Positions 29,301 through 37,083 of a DNA stretch of 64,000 nucleotides are shown here, piece after piece. The notes beneath the pieces are model-generated. The model did not search any database. It was not told the DNA's origin and saw only the letters and a list, made by a program, of their open reading frames with translations. Each line of letters begins with the position of its first letter. Within the stretch, counting starts at the first letter, position 1. Source of the DNA: Kordia zhangzhouensis (GTDB lineage Bacteria; Bacteroidota; Bacteroidia; Flavobacteriales; Flavobacteriaceae); the NCBI RefSeq assembly GCF_001005305.1, contig NZ_LBMH01000003.1, positions 434,001 through 498,000 on the forward strand. The letters run 5' to 3'. A program made the translations under genes and the position numbers.

Positions 29301-29486
29301 ACTAAAACCAACATATTTAAGAAAGTCTCTACGAGATGTTGAAGAAGATTCAAGTGACTCTTTATTTCCTAAGAATTCATCTACAGGAATTTCCTCCACA
29401 AACTCATTCTGTCTAAGCGTTTCAACTATAGAGCTATTTTCATTTAACTCCTCAACACTTTTCCAGTATTTCTTGTTTGATGCCAT
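26328..29486 (-). CDS. actB: Alternative Complex III subunit ActB (fused molybdopterin-oxidoreductase-like and iron-sulfur protein)
   Basis: A 1052-residue periplasmic subunit. It has a Tat-variant signal (STSRRDFLKYVGF, about residues 50-62) ending at LAAC, consistent with lipidation. The large domain (about 75-740) is related to molybdopterin oxidoreductases but is known to lack the cofactor. The C-terminal domain carries the cluster motifs CTGCGACVIAC, CQHCNHAPCETVCP, CVGTRYCANNCP and CSMC with distal Cys residues, for three [4Fe-4S] and one [3Fe-4S] cluster. A low-complexity acidic and Ser/Ala-rich insertion near residues 535-575 interrupts the large domain. Second gene of the operon, 33 bases after actA. 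Confidence 0.95.
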   Translation of the reverse strand: MASNKKYWKSVEELNENSSIVETLRQNEFVEEIPVDEFLGNKESLESSSTSRRDFLKYVGFSTAAATLAACEGPVIKSIPYVVQPERIIPGVADFYATTIADGYDFASILIKTREGRPIKVENNKEAAVKGSANARVHASVLSLYDNMRVKRPKIDGSDVSWKEFDGEVSQKLRTVSDSGKQLVLLTQTYASPSTSKLIAEFKAKYANVQHVVYDAISESTALDAFEAKYGERGLADYDFSKAEVIVSIGADFLGDWQGGGYDDGYAKGRIPTGKHGAKTMSRHIQFESNMTLSGANADKRVPLSPTDQKVALAKIYAGVTGNSISARNLSDKAEDAIKKAIGQIKQAGSKAVVVSGINDVDAQSLVLAINEALSSEAFDKDAPKKIREGNDAAVNKLINDMKADAVGGIIMAGVNPVYTLPNGKEFGEILQKLELAVTFTTKEDETAQQSKYVAAAPHYLESWGDVEMKKGYYSVMQPTIRPLFDTRQFQDALLKWTGNEKTYYEYIKETWQTGILNGASWNQAVHDGVFKTTVAVSLVDEATAAIEEDAVSVEETEEVELTTSASQQARKLASTSAAAGMELVLYAKTGMGDGQQANNPWLQEFPDPITRASWDNYLTISQADAEAKGLKNWNVANGGLNGSYVNVTVNGKTIENVPVIIQPGQARGTVGLAFGYGKKAGIQEEMQTGVNAYPLYEGFNAVQDVAIEPVAGVHEFACVQLHNTLMGRGDIVKETTLEIFNTKDHHVWNPMPHVSKNHEMIDATDPGADMWGEFDRSIGHHFNLAIDLNACTGCGACVIACHAENNVPVVGKTEVRRSRDMHWLRIDRYYSSADTFEGDVEKKENMSGLFGEEGSLGGFLEMENPAENPQVAFQPVMCQHCNHAPCETVCPVAATSHGRQGQNHMAYNRCVGTRYCANNCPYKVRRFNWFLYNQNDEFDYHMNNDLGRMVLNPDVVVRSRGVMEKCSMCIQKTQKTILDAKREGRQIKDGEFQTACSAACSSGAMTFGDINDKESKVAELLEDDRMYHLLEHVGTKPNVQYHVKVRNTKEA

Positions 29487-29519
29487 GTTATATATATAAA
29501 ATTAGCTTCTTAGTTAATA

Positions 29520-30818
29520 TTAATAGTGACATTTTCCACATTCTAAAGCCCCCATTTCAGACGCCTTGAATGATTCAACACCATATTTTTCTTTTAATTG
29601 CTCGTGAATTTTATCGTAGTACGCACTTCCTCTAAAGTTCACATCTGTTTCCCTGTGACAGTTAATACACCATCCCATAGTTAATGGAGAATATTGCTCA
29701 ACAATTTCCATTTCTTCAATTTGTCCGTGACAAGTTTGACACTCTACTCCTGCCACTGTTACGTGCTGCGAGTGATTGAAGTATACAAAATCAGGCAAGT
29801 TATGAATTCGAATCCATTTTACTGGCTTTTGCTCATTCACATAGTCTTGCGCCGTAGGATCCCATCCAACAGCCGTATATAATTTTTGAATTTCTTTGTT
29901 ATAATCAACACCATACTTAGTCAATCCTTCTTGCTGAGTTTCTTCTGCCACTTCCGCAATATTCTTATGACAGTTCATACACACGTTCAAAGAAGGAATT
30001 CCTGAATGCTTACTCACTCTTGCAGAAGAGTGACAGTATTTACACTCTATCTTATTAACGCCTGCGTGAATTCTATGCGAGTAATGAATTGGCTGAATTG
30101 GCTGATACCCTTGATCTACACCAACCTGCATAAAGTAACCGTACGCAAAATACGCCGAACCTAACAACAATAAGATTACTGAAACAATAACCAAGAATTG
30201 ATTTTGAACAAATGCTTTCCAAACAGAAGGTTTTTTAGACTCTTCCTCAACATTAACAGTTCCATTAGCTATCGCAAACTTACGAAGTGTTTTATTCACC
30301 AAGAACAACCCTAAAGCCAACAATCCGAATAATACGATTAATGCCCAAAGCACCATTTCGCTTGAAAAACCTCCTGCAGTAGAAGGCTCCCCTTCTAGCT
30401 TAGGAACTGGTGGCGGAGTCACTTTTTCTTGCGCTGTATACGCTAAGATATTATCAATATCTTCATTCGATAATTGCGGAAACGCTGTCATTTGACGTTT
30501 TCCATATTGCTCATACACCGCAACTGCATAACGATCACCTGACTTGATTAAAGCAGAACTATTCTTGATCCACTTATACAACCATTCTCTGTCTAACCCT
30601 TGCTCTTCTTCCAAACGCGCCTCAATATTTCGTAACATTGGTCCCGTGGACATTGCATCTAATTTATGACAGGCTGCACAATTAGCTTTAAATAAAACTT
30701 CACCCGCTTTAGCTGCGGCATCATCTTGTGCAAATAGAGAAGTTGAAAATGCTAGCATCATTACTAGCGCGATTCCTAAAATTCTTGAAACTGAACTACG
30801 GTGATTCACCTTTTTCAT
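29520..30818 (-). CDS. actA: Alternative Complex III multiheme cytochrome ActA with N-terminal monoheme domain
   Basis: A 432-residue c-type cytochrome. A signal peptide or anchor (about 12-30) is followed by a monoheme domain with CAACH (about 45-49), a membrane helix (about 155-174), a second helix (about 207-228) and a pentaheme module with CKYCH, CMNCH, CQTCH, CINCH and the final CGKCH at the C-terminus. That makes six CxxCH sites. The Rhodothermus ActA has only the pentaheme part, so the extra domain may serve as an additional electron exit. It leads the operon. Confidence 0.93.
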   Translation of the reverse strand: MKKVNHRSSVSRILGIALVMMLAFSTSLFAQDDAAAKAGEVLFKANCAACHKLDAMSTGPMLRNIEARLEEEQGLDREWLYKWIKNSSALIKSGDRYAVAVYEQYGKRQMTAFPQLSNEDIDNILAYTAQEKVTPPPVPKLEGEPSTAGGFSSEMVLWALIVLFGLLALGLFLVNKTLRKFAIANGTVNVEEESKKPSVWKAFVQNQFLVIVSVILLLLGSAYFAYGYFMQVGVDQGYQPIQPIHYSHRIHAGVNKIECKYCHSSARVSKHSGIPSLNVCMNCHKNIAEVAEETQQEGLTKYGVDYNKEIQKLYTAVGWDPTAQDYVNEQKPVKWIRIHNLPDFVYFNHSQHVTVAGVECQTCHGQIEEMEIVEQYSPLTMGWCINCHRETDVNFRGSAYYDKIHEQLKEKYGVESFKASEMGALECGKCHY

Positions 30819-30898
30819 ATTTATAAAGTCTTCTTAATTTGGCATGATTTTTACAAGTATTTTTTTGCTTGCGTTCTCATGCATGTTCCAAATTTGAG

Positions 30899-30906
30899 CA
30901 AAAATA
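30899..30906 (-). promoter_or_regulatory. Candidate -7 element for the act-cta operon
   Basis: TATTTTTG on the minus strand fits TAnnTTTG and predicts a start near 30892 with a leader of about 73 nt before the ATG at 30818. No TTG at -33. This 190-base divergent region is shared with the SPOR gene promoter. Confidence 0.4.
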
Positions 30907-31004
30907 CAAATAGCGTTTAATTTGAGAAATGTTAGAGAACTCTTAATTTGTAATTTATAGTAATTCTAAATAACATTTTTAGCCTTTAGTTCGTTAGTTA
31001 GTTT

Positions 31005-31012
31005 TACATTTG
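31005..31012 (+). promoter_or_regulatory. Candidate -7 element for the SPOR-domain gene
   Basis: TACATTTG on the plus strand fits TAnnTTTG. A start about 7 nt later leaves roughly 12 nt before the ATG at 31031. This element contains an in-frame TTG at 31010 that should not be taken as the translation start. Confidence 0.45.
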
Positions 31013-31030
31013 TATAAAATTGTATTCATT

Positions 31031-31429
31031 ATGAGATTTTTAGCCTTAGATAAGATTATTTTTCTAGCACTACTATCGTTTTTATATTCAGGAATTGCTA
31101 TCGCACAAGAAGGCGATATTCATATTTCTCAAGACCCAAAAATTGATAAATTACTTACATTTCAAAAAGAAATCAATGAAGAAACCGACAACGACTCCCG
31201 TTTAAAGATTCAAATTTTTAATGGAAATCTGCGTAATGCCGAAAAAGTTAAGTCTCAATTTGAAATTAAGTATCGAGACGTTCCTGCAAATATTAAATTT
31301 GAAACACCCAATTATAAAGTTTGGGTTGGAAACTTCAGAACAAGTTTAGAAGCTGAACGCTATTTGATAGAAGTCCACAAAACATTTCCTAACGCTTTTA
31401 TTTTTACACCTAAAAAGAAGAAAAAGTAA
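31031..31429 (+). CDS. Small secreted SPOR-domain protein
   Basis: A 132-residue protein with a signal peptide (MRFLALDKIIFLALLSFLYSG, cut near IAQ). The C-terminal half (about 52-128) is a SPOR-like repeat: RLKIQIFNGNLRNAEKVKSQF, then YKVWVGNFRTSLEAERYL and a final FIFTPKKKKK. SPOR domains bind denuded peptidoglycan at division sites. The ATG at 31031 is preferred over an in-frame TTG at 31010, because that codon lies within the putative -7 promoter element. Its operon is just itself, ending at a shared terminator convergent with infB. Confidence 0.85.
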   Translation: MRFLALDKIIFLALLSFLYSGIAIAQEGDIHISQDPKIDKLLTFQKEINEETDNDSRLKIQIFNGNLRNAEKVKSQFEIKYRDVPANIKFETPNYKVWVGNFRTSLEAERYLIEVHKTFPNAFIFTPKKKKK

Positions 31430-31450
31430 AGGTCTTGATACCTAAAACAA

Positions 31451-31481
31451 AAAAAGGGACTGTCAATGACAGTCCCTTTTT
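31451..31481. terminator. Bidirectional terminator between the SPOR gene and infB
   Basis: A 14-bp perfect stem (about 31451-31464 with 31468-31481; core GGGACTGTC/GACAGTCCC) and a 3-base loop, with A-run on the left and T-run on the right. It ends transcription of both convergent genes. Confidence 0.88.
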
Positions 31482-31503
31482 TTATTTATTGCACGTTGAA
31501 TGT

Positions 31504-34314
31504 TTATTTCAACTTTTTCTTTACTTCTACTTCTTGGAAAGCTTCTACAATATCACCTTCTTTGATGTCATTGTAATTCTTGATTTGCAATCCACAATCA
31601 TATCCTTTACTTACTTCTTTAACATCGTCTTTGAAACGCTTTAATGAAGCCAATTCACCTGTGTAAATTACCACACCATCACGAATTAATCGGATATTTG
31701 AGTTTCGGTAAATTTTACCATCTGTTACCATACATCCAGCAATCGTTCCAATTTTAGAAATCTTAAATGTTTCTCTAATTTCAGCATTTCCTGTGATTTC
31801 TTCTTTTAATTCTGGAGATAACAATCCTTCCATTGCATCTTTCACATCATTGATAGCGTCGTAGATAATTGAATAGGTTCTGATATCGATTTCTTCTTTA
31901 TCTGCTACCATACGAGCATTTCCAGCAGGACGAACATTAAATCCGATGATAATCGCATCGGAAGCCGTTGCAAGTAATACATCACTTTCTGTAATAGCAC
32001 CTACTCCTTTGTGAATAATTTTCACTTCAATCTCTTCAGTCGATAACTTTTGGAAAGAGTCTGTTAACGCTTCTACCGAACCATCCACATCACCTTTTAA
32101 GATAATATTCAATTCTTGGAAATCTCCAATTTTGATACGTCTTCCAATATCTTTTAGCGTTGTACGTTTTGTTGTTCTTACAGATTGCTCTCTAAGTAAT
32201 TGTGTACGTTTTGCAGCAATTTGTTTCGCATCTTTTTCATCTTCAAATACATTGAACTTATCACCTGCTTGTGGTGCACCATCCAATCCTAATACCGAAA
32301 CAGGTGTTGAAGGATTGGCTTTTTTCACTTTTTTACCACGCTCATCAAACATTGCTTTTACTTTTCCGCTATGCTTACCAGCCAATAAGTAATCTCCAAT
32401 TTTCAACGTTCCACTTTGTACTAAGATTGTCGACACATATCCACGTCCTTTATCAAGAAACGCTTCAACTACAGTACCCACAGCATTCTTATCTGGATTT
32501 GCTTTTAACTCTAATAATTCAGCTTCAAGCAATACCTTTTCTAACAATTCACTTACTCCCAAACCAGTTTTAGCCGAGATGTCATGTGATTGAATTTTTC
32601 CTCCCCAATCTTCCACTAACAAGTTCATTCCTGCTAGTTTTTCTTTGATTTTTTCAGGATTTGCAGTTGGTCTATCAATTTTATTGATTGCAAAGACAAT
32701 TGGAACCCCAGCTGCCTGCGCATGACTAATTGCTTCTTTTGTTTGTGGCATCACATCATCATCTGCCGCAATTACGATAATAGCAATGTCTGTAACTTGA
32801 GCTCCACGTGCACGCATCGCTGTAAATGCCTCGTGACCTGGTGTATCTAAGAATGTGATTCGTTGTCCACTTTCTAATGTTACCCCATATGCTCCAATAT
32901 GTTGCGTGATTCCTCCAGACTCGCCTGCAATTACGTTTTCGTTACGAATGTAATCCAGCAACGATGTTTTACCATGGTCAACGTGCCCCATTACTGTTAC
33001 AATCGGCGCTCTTGGTTTTAAATCTTCTGGCGCATCTTCTTCTTCCTGAATTGCTTCTTCGATTTCAGCAGAAACAAAATCTACCGTAAAGCCAAATTCT
33101 TCAGCAACAATTGTTAGCGTATCCGCATCTAAACGTTGATTCATAGTTACCATGATACCTAACATCATACATTTTGATATGATATCATTGATTCTTACAT
33201 CCATCATGGTCGCCAACTCACCAACCGTTACAAATTCAGTTGCTTTAAGCACTTTGCTTTCTGCTGCTTGTTGTTCAAGATCTTCCTCCGTTTTTTGACG
33301 ACGAATATCTCGTTTATCTCTACGGTACTTAGCTCCTTTTGACTTACTGCTTTTCCCTTGAAGTTTTTCAAGCGTTTCACGCACTTGTTTTTGTACTTCT
33401 TCTTCCGTAGGCTCTACCTTTGCTACAGGTGCTTTGCGATTTGCTCCTCTTCTACTTCCTCCACGGTTTGCACCTTTATTTCCAGCAAATTTATTATTTC
33501 CGCTAGACTGGTTTTGATTCTGATTTTGATTTGCTCCGCCTTTAGAAATACGTTTACGCTTACGCTTTTTGTCGTCAGACTCCTTTTTAGAATCCTCCTT
33601 TTTCTTTTTTGTTTTATTAAACTGCGTAAGATCAATTTTTTGACCTGTCATTTTTGGCCCAGAAAGTTTTTGGTATTTCGTTTCCAATACTTTCTTTTCT
33701 GGCTCGTTAGATTCTTCTTCTTTTACTGGAGCCGAAGTTTCTTTAACAGGTTCAGGTTTTTCTGGTGCTTTTTTAACCACCTCAACCTTTTGCACTTGCT
33801 TAGGCTTATTGAACTTAGGTCTATTGGATATGATTTCTACTTTTTCAGCAGGCTTTTCTTGTTTTTCTACTTCCTGAACAGGTTTTTCTGGCGCTTTTTC
33901 AACCGCAGGCTTTTCCGCTTCTTTTTCTTTCTTTTCCGACTGTGGAGTTTCTTTTTGAGGGTTTAGATCTATTTTTCCAATCGTCTTCGGTCCAGATAAG
34001 TTTGCTTTAGCACGCACAACTTTCTCACGTTCTTCACGTTGACGCTGCGCTTCTTCTTGCTCTTTAACAAGTTGCTCCCTTAATGCCTCTTTCTCTTTTC
34101 TTTTTTCTTCTCCTAACTCTTTAGAAGCTACTTTTTTGCTTTTGTCAGTTTGAAAACCTTCCAATAGCACATTGTATATTTCTTTCGATATTTTGGTTGT
34201 CGGTCTTTTTTCCACAGCATATCCTTTCTGCGATAAAAAGTCGATTGCTCTATCGATTGAAATGTTTAATTCGCGTAGTACTTTACTAAGCCTTATTTTG
34301 TTTTGTTCAGCCAT
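31504..34314 (-). CDS. infB: Translation initiation factor IF-2
   Basis: A 936-residue GTPase that brings fMet-tRNA to the 30S subunit. It has an N-terminal IF2_N-like helical segment ([19 protein letters not shown]), a long Lys/Glu/Pro-rich linker (about 60-330), and a second IF2_N-like domain. The G domain holds [15 protein letters not shown] (G1), DTPGHEAF (G3) and NKIDRP (G4), followed by the domain II/III/C2 barrels. All G motifs are intact. It is the third gene of the rimP-nusA-infB operon, starting 45 bases after nusA, as in many bacteria. Confidence 0.97.
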   Translation of the reverse strand: MAEQNKIRLSKVLRELNISIDRAIDFLSQKGYAVEKRPTTKISKEIYNVLLEGFQTDKSKKVASKELGEEKRKEKEALREQLVKEQEEAQRQREEREKVVRAKANLSGPKTIGKIDLNPQKETPQSEKKEKEAEKPAVEKAPEKPVQEVEKQEKPAEKVEIISNRPKFNKPKQVQKVEVVKKAPEKPEPVKETSAPVKEEESNEPEKKVLETKYQKLSGPKMTGQKIDLTQFNKTKKKKEDSKKESDDKKRKRKRISKGGANQNQNQNQSSGNNKFAGNKGANRGGSRRGANRKAPVAKVEPTEEEVQKQVRETLEKLQGKSSKSKGAKYRRDKRDIRRQKTEEDLEQQAAESKVLKATEFVTVGELATMMDVRINDIISKCMMLGIMVTMNQRLDADTLTIVAEEFGFTVDFVSAEIEEAIQEEEDAPEDLKPRAPIVTVMGHVDHGKTSLLDYIRNENVIAGESGGITQHIGAYGVTLESGQRITFLDTPGHEAFTAMRARGAQVTDIAIIVIAADDDVMPQTKEAISHAQAAGVPIVFAINKIDRPTANPEKIKEKLAGMNLLVEDWGGKIQSHDISAKTGLGVSELLEKVLLEAELLELKANPDKNAVGTVVEAFLDKGRGYVSTILVQSGTLKIGDYLLAGKHSGKVKAMFDERGKKVKKANPSTPVSVLGLDGAPQAGDKFNVFEDEKDAKQIAAKRTQLLREQSVRTTKRTTLKDIGRRIKIGDFQELNIILKGDVDGSVEALTDSFQKLSTEEIEVKIIHKGVGAITESDVLLATASDAIIIGFNVRPAGNARMVADKEEIDIRTYSIIYDAINDVKDAMEGLLSPELKEEITGNAEIRETFKISKIGTIAGCMVTDGKIYRNSNIRLIRDGVVIYTGELASLKRFKDDVKEVSKGYDCGLQIKNYNDIKEGDIVEAFQEVEVKKKLK

Positions 34315-34359
34315 AAGCTATTTTAAATTTTACCCTCTTTTTAAATAAAAAACTGCTTT

Positions 34360-35592
34360 TTAGTCTTCAAATTCTTCTTTAAGGATTCGTATCACTTCCC
34401 CAACAGTTTCTTCTTCCAAATCTGTTTGTTTTACAAGGAAGTCCATTTCCTGATCTAAAACACTTTTAGCAGTATCTAAACCAATTTTCTTAAATTCTTC
34501 TATTACCCAAGCTTCAATTTCATCAGAAAACTCTGTAAGCTCTACATCTTCTTCAACTCCTTCACGGTATACATCAATTTCATACCCTGTAAGTTGTCCT
34601 GCCAAACGAATATTGAACCCTCCTTTTCCGATTGCTTTTGAAACTTCTTCTGGTTTTAAAAATACTTCTACACGTTTTGCTTCTTCATCAATTTTGAGTG
34701 AACTTACTCTTGCTGGACTCAATGCACGTGTGATGTATAGTTGTAAGTTTGTTGTGTAATTGATTACATCAATGTTTTCATTTCCAAGCTCTCTAACAAT
34801 TCCATGAATACGAGAACCTTTCATTCCTACACACGCTCCTACAGGATCTATTCTATCATCATAAGAATCTACAGCTACTTTTGCTTTTTCACCAGGAATT
34901 CTTACTACTTTTTTCACTGTAATTAACCCGTCAAAAACCTCAGGAATTTCTTGTTCAAATAATTTTTCCAAGAATTCTGGAGCCGTTCTTGACATAATAA
35001 TCATAGGCTTATTTCCTTTAAGCTCTACTCTATCAATAATTCCACGAACATTTTCTCCTTTACGGAAAAAGTCAGAAGGAATTTGGTTTTCCTTAGGCAA
35101 CACCACTTCATTTCCTTCATCATCCAATAAAATGACTGCTCTATGACGAATGTGATGCACTTCAGCTGTATAAATATCACCTACAAGATCTTTGAATTTC
35201 TTGTAAATAGTGGTATTATCATGCTCATGAATTTTAGAAATTAGGTTTTGACGCAATGCTAAGATAGCTCTTCTTCCTAAATCTATCAATTTCACTTCTT
35301 CAGACACGTCTTCTCCAACTTCAAAATCTGGCTCTATTTTACGTGCTGCTTTTAATTCTATTTCTTGATTTGGATCTTCCACTTCTCCATCAGCTACTAC
35401 TATTCGGTTTCTCCAAATTTCTAAATCTCCTTTATCTGGGTTGATGATGATATCAAAATTATCATCTGATCCAAATTTTTTCTTTAATGCATTCCTAAAA
35501 ACATCTTCCAATATCGCCATTAGCGTTACTCGATCTATAAGCTTGTCGTCTTTAAACTCCGAAAACGACTCAATCAATGCTAGATTCTCCAT
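34360..35592 (-). CDS. nusA: Transcription termination/antitermination factor NusA
   Basis: A 410-residue RNA-polymerase-binding factor. It shows the N-terminal domain (about 1-125), an S1 domain (GDIYTAEVHHI...), and tandem KH domains: DPVGACVGMKGSRIHGIVREL and a second with AIGKGGFNIRLAGQLTGYEI. The acidic-repeat C-terminal domains of E. coli NusA are absent, as is normal outside Proteobacteria. It lies 13 bases after rimP. Confidence 0.96.
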   Translation of the reverse strand: MENLALIESFSEFKDDKLIDRVTLMAILEDVFRNALKKKFGSDDNFDIIINPDKGDLEIWRNRIVVADGEVEDPNQEIELKAARKIEPDFEVGEDVSEEVKLIDLGRRAILALRQNLISKIHEHDNTTIYKKFKDLVGDIYTAEVHHIRHRAVILLDDEGNEVVLPKENQIPSDFFRKGENVRGIIDRVELKGNKPMIIMSRTAPEFLEKLFEQEIPEVFDGLITVKKVVRIPGEKAKVAVDSYDDRIDPVGACVGMKGSRIHGIVRELGNENIDVINYTTNLQLYITRALSPARVSSLKIDEEAKRVEVFLKPEEVSKAIGKGGFNIRLAGQLTGYEIDVYREGVEEDVELTEFSDEIEAWVIEEFKKIGLDTAKSVLDQEMDFLVKQTDLEEETVGEVIRILKEEFED

Positions 35593-35605
35593 GACATGTC
35601 TTTAA

Positions 35606-36070
35606 TTAAAATGTTACCATAACTTTTGCTTTTACAATATGTTCATAAGGTATTTCCAATTCTTTTTGAACTGTAACTTTACCTTTTCCAACGGGTTTTG
35701 GCTCGCGCGCTTTCCATTGCAATTTTATTTTTTCATCATCGGCTTCTACTAAGGTTCCTGAGATTTCCTCTTGACTTGCCGTAACAACTTCTAACTTTCT
35801 CCCCACATTTTTTGGGTACTGACGAATGTGCGTAATTCCTTCTGAAATTCCTGCAGAGTACACTTCTAACGAAAAGTCTTCCTCTTCTCTATCTAGATTG
35901 TGTTCAATGTGTCGACTTACTTTCATACAGTCATTCAAAGTAACTCCTTTATCACCATCGATAACAATCACAATTTTGTTTCCTGCCTTGATTTCTTTCG
36001 ATATAAGAAACAACGAAGATTCTTCTTCGAGTATTTCCTTTAGTAATTTTGAAACTTTCTCTTTAAGCAT
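35606..36070 (-). CDS. rimP: Ribosome maturation factor RimP
   Basis: A 154-residue protein needed for assembly of the 30S head. The N-terminal alpha/beta fold carries the VIDGDKGVTLNDCMKVSRHIE block (about 38-58) with the conserved DCxxxSR-like helix and the EVYSAGISE strand. The C-terminal Sm-like domain is about 75-154. It is the first gene of the rimP-nusA-infB operon. A hairpin sits in the leader 16 bases upstream of the ATG. Confidence 0.95.
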   Translation of the reverse strand: MLKEKVSKLLKEILEEESSLFLISKEIKAGNKIVIVIDGDKGVTLNDCMKVSRHIEHNLDREEEDFSLEVYSAGISEGITHIRQYPKNVGRKLEVVTASQEEISGTLVEADDEKIKLQWKAREPKPVGKGKVTVQKELEIPYEHIVKAKVMVTF

Positions 36071-36085
36071 TTTTCAGTATGAAAA

Positions 36086-36106
36086 GAGGGGACTGCATGT
36101 CCCCTC
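36086..36106 (-). promoter_or_regulatory. Leader hairpin upstream of rimP-nusA-infB
   Basis: GAGGGGAC (36086-36093) and GTCCCCTC (36099-36106) form a perfect 8-bp GC-rich stem with a 5-base loop TGCAT. On the minus strand it is followed by TTTTC and then, 15 nt past the stem, the rimP ATG. With the -7 element at 36136-36143 it would lie in the 5' untranslated leader. It resembles a short intrinsic terminator with a weak U-tract, so it could attenuate the operon, block ribosome binding or stabilise the mRNA. Inference only. Confidence 0.55.
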
Positions 36107-36135
36107 ATTTTTTGTCTCTTCTACTTTTAACGGTG

Positions 36136-36143
36136 CAAATATA
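36136..36143 (-). promoter_or_regulatory. Candidate -7 element for rimP-nusA-infB
   Basis: TATATTTG on the minus strand fits TAnnTTTG and predicts a start near 36129, giving a leader of about 59 nt that contains the hairpin. A TTG at the normal spacing is not present. Confidence 0.45.
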
Positions 36144-36225
36144 CACATTTTTTCCAATCTTAAAAACTATTCGCACAAAGGATTTTATTTGTAACTTTAG
36201 TTATCATCCTAAAATTCAATTTGTA

Positions 36226-37050
36226 ATGAAAAAAATTCTCCTTCCAACTGATTTCTCCGAACAAGCCGAATATGCATTAAGAGTTGCTGCTTCCTTAGCA
36301 AAACAAAATGATGCTACCATTTATTTACTACACATGCTAGAACTTCCTTCACACCTTTTGTCGGGAGATACAAATTTGAATGTTCCTGAGCAATTATTAT
36401 TCATGAAAATTGCCAATGAACGTTTTGAAAAAACTATTGAACAAGATTTTATGAAAGGTGTAAAAGTTGATATTACAGTCGAAACTCACAAAGCTTTTGA
36501 CGGAATTACACAGGCAATTCGCCAACATGAAATCGATTTAGTGATTATGGGGTCTAGTGGCGCTTCAGGTTTAAAAGAGATGTTTATTGGCTCAAATACT
36601 GAAAAAGTAGTTCGCACTGCCGATGCTCCTGTTCTTGTTATTAAAAACAATATTGAAAATTTTACTGTGTCAAATTTTGTTTTTGCCTCCGATTTTTCAA
36701 AGGATCAAAAACTCGTGTTTGAGCAGGCTATTGATTTTGCCAATAGTTTCCATGCAAAACTTCACTTGTTATTTGTCAATACACCAAGTCGCTTTATAAC
36801 TACTGCTGATGCAGAGAAGAAAATGAATGACTTTATAGCTGATTTTGATGACCTTACTAATTACGAGTTACATATTTACAATGATAATAAGGTAGAAACA
36901 GGTATTTTAAATTTTTCGCGTGCTATTGATGCTGATTTAATTGGCATGAGTACTCACGGCCGACAAGGATTGGCTCATTTTTTTAATGGAAGTATTAGCG
37001 AAGATTTAGTGAATCACGCTTTGCGACCTGTGATTACTTTTAAAATATAA
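36226..37050 (+). CDS. Universal stress protein with two UspA domains
   Basis: A 274-residue cytosolic protein made of two UspA folds in tandem (about 1-145 and 150-274). Domain 1 opens with KKILLPTDFSEQAEYALRVA and ends with the nucleotide-binding loop MGSSGASGLKEMFIGSNTEKV, a G-2x-G-9x-G(S/T)-like site. Domain 2 has VFASDFSKDQ and ends with MSTHGRQGLAHFFNGSISEDLV. The frame stays open upstream to 36079, but ATG 36226 is chosen because the extra 49 residues are unlike a Usp start and run back through the rimP promoter and hairpin. ATP binding is likely; the stress signal is unknown. Confidence 0.9.
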   Translation: MKKILLPTDFSEQAEYALRVAASLAKQNDATIYLLHMLELPSHLLSGDTNLNVPEQLLFMKIANERFEKTIEQDFMKGVKVDITVETHKAFDGITQAIRQHEIDLVIMGSSGASGLKEMFIGSNTEKVVRTADAPVLVIKNNIENFTVSNFVFASDFSKDQKLVFEQAIDFANSFHAKLHLLFVNTPSRFITTADAEKKMNDFIADFDDLTNYELHIYNDNKVETGILNFSRAIDADLIGMSTHGRQGLAHFFNGSISEDLVNHALRPVITFKI

Positions 37051-37083
37051 TATTTAAAGACGTTTAAGGTTTCGTAAAAAACA

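Noticed and set aside
33358-33966. Long plus-strand frame opposite infB, rich in Phe, Leu and Arg
   Set aside because: It is the complement of the Lys/Glu-rich linker of IF-2. Composition is that of an antisense shadow and it has no promoter.
36079-36225. Extended N-terminus of the universal stress protein starting at 36079
   Set aside because: The extra 49 residues run through the rimP promoter and leader hairpin, are hydrophobic and unlike a Usp start. ATG 36226 begins the conserved KKILLPTDFS block directly.
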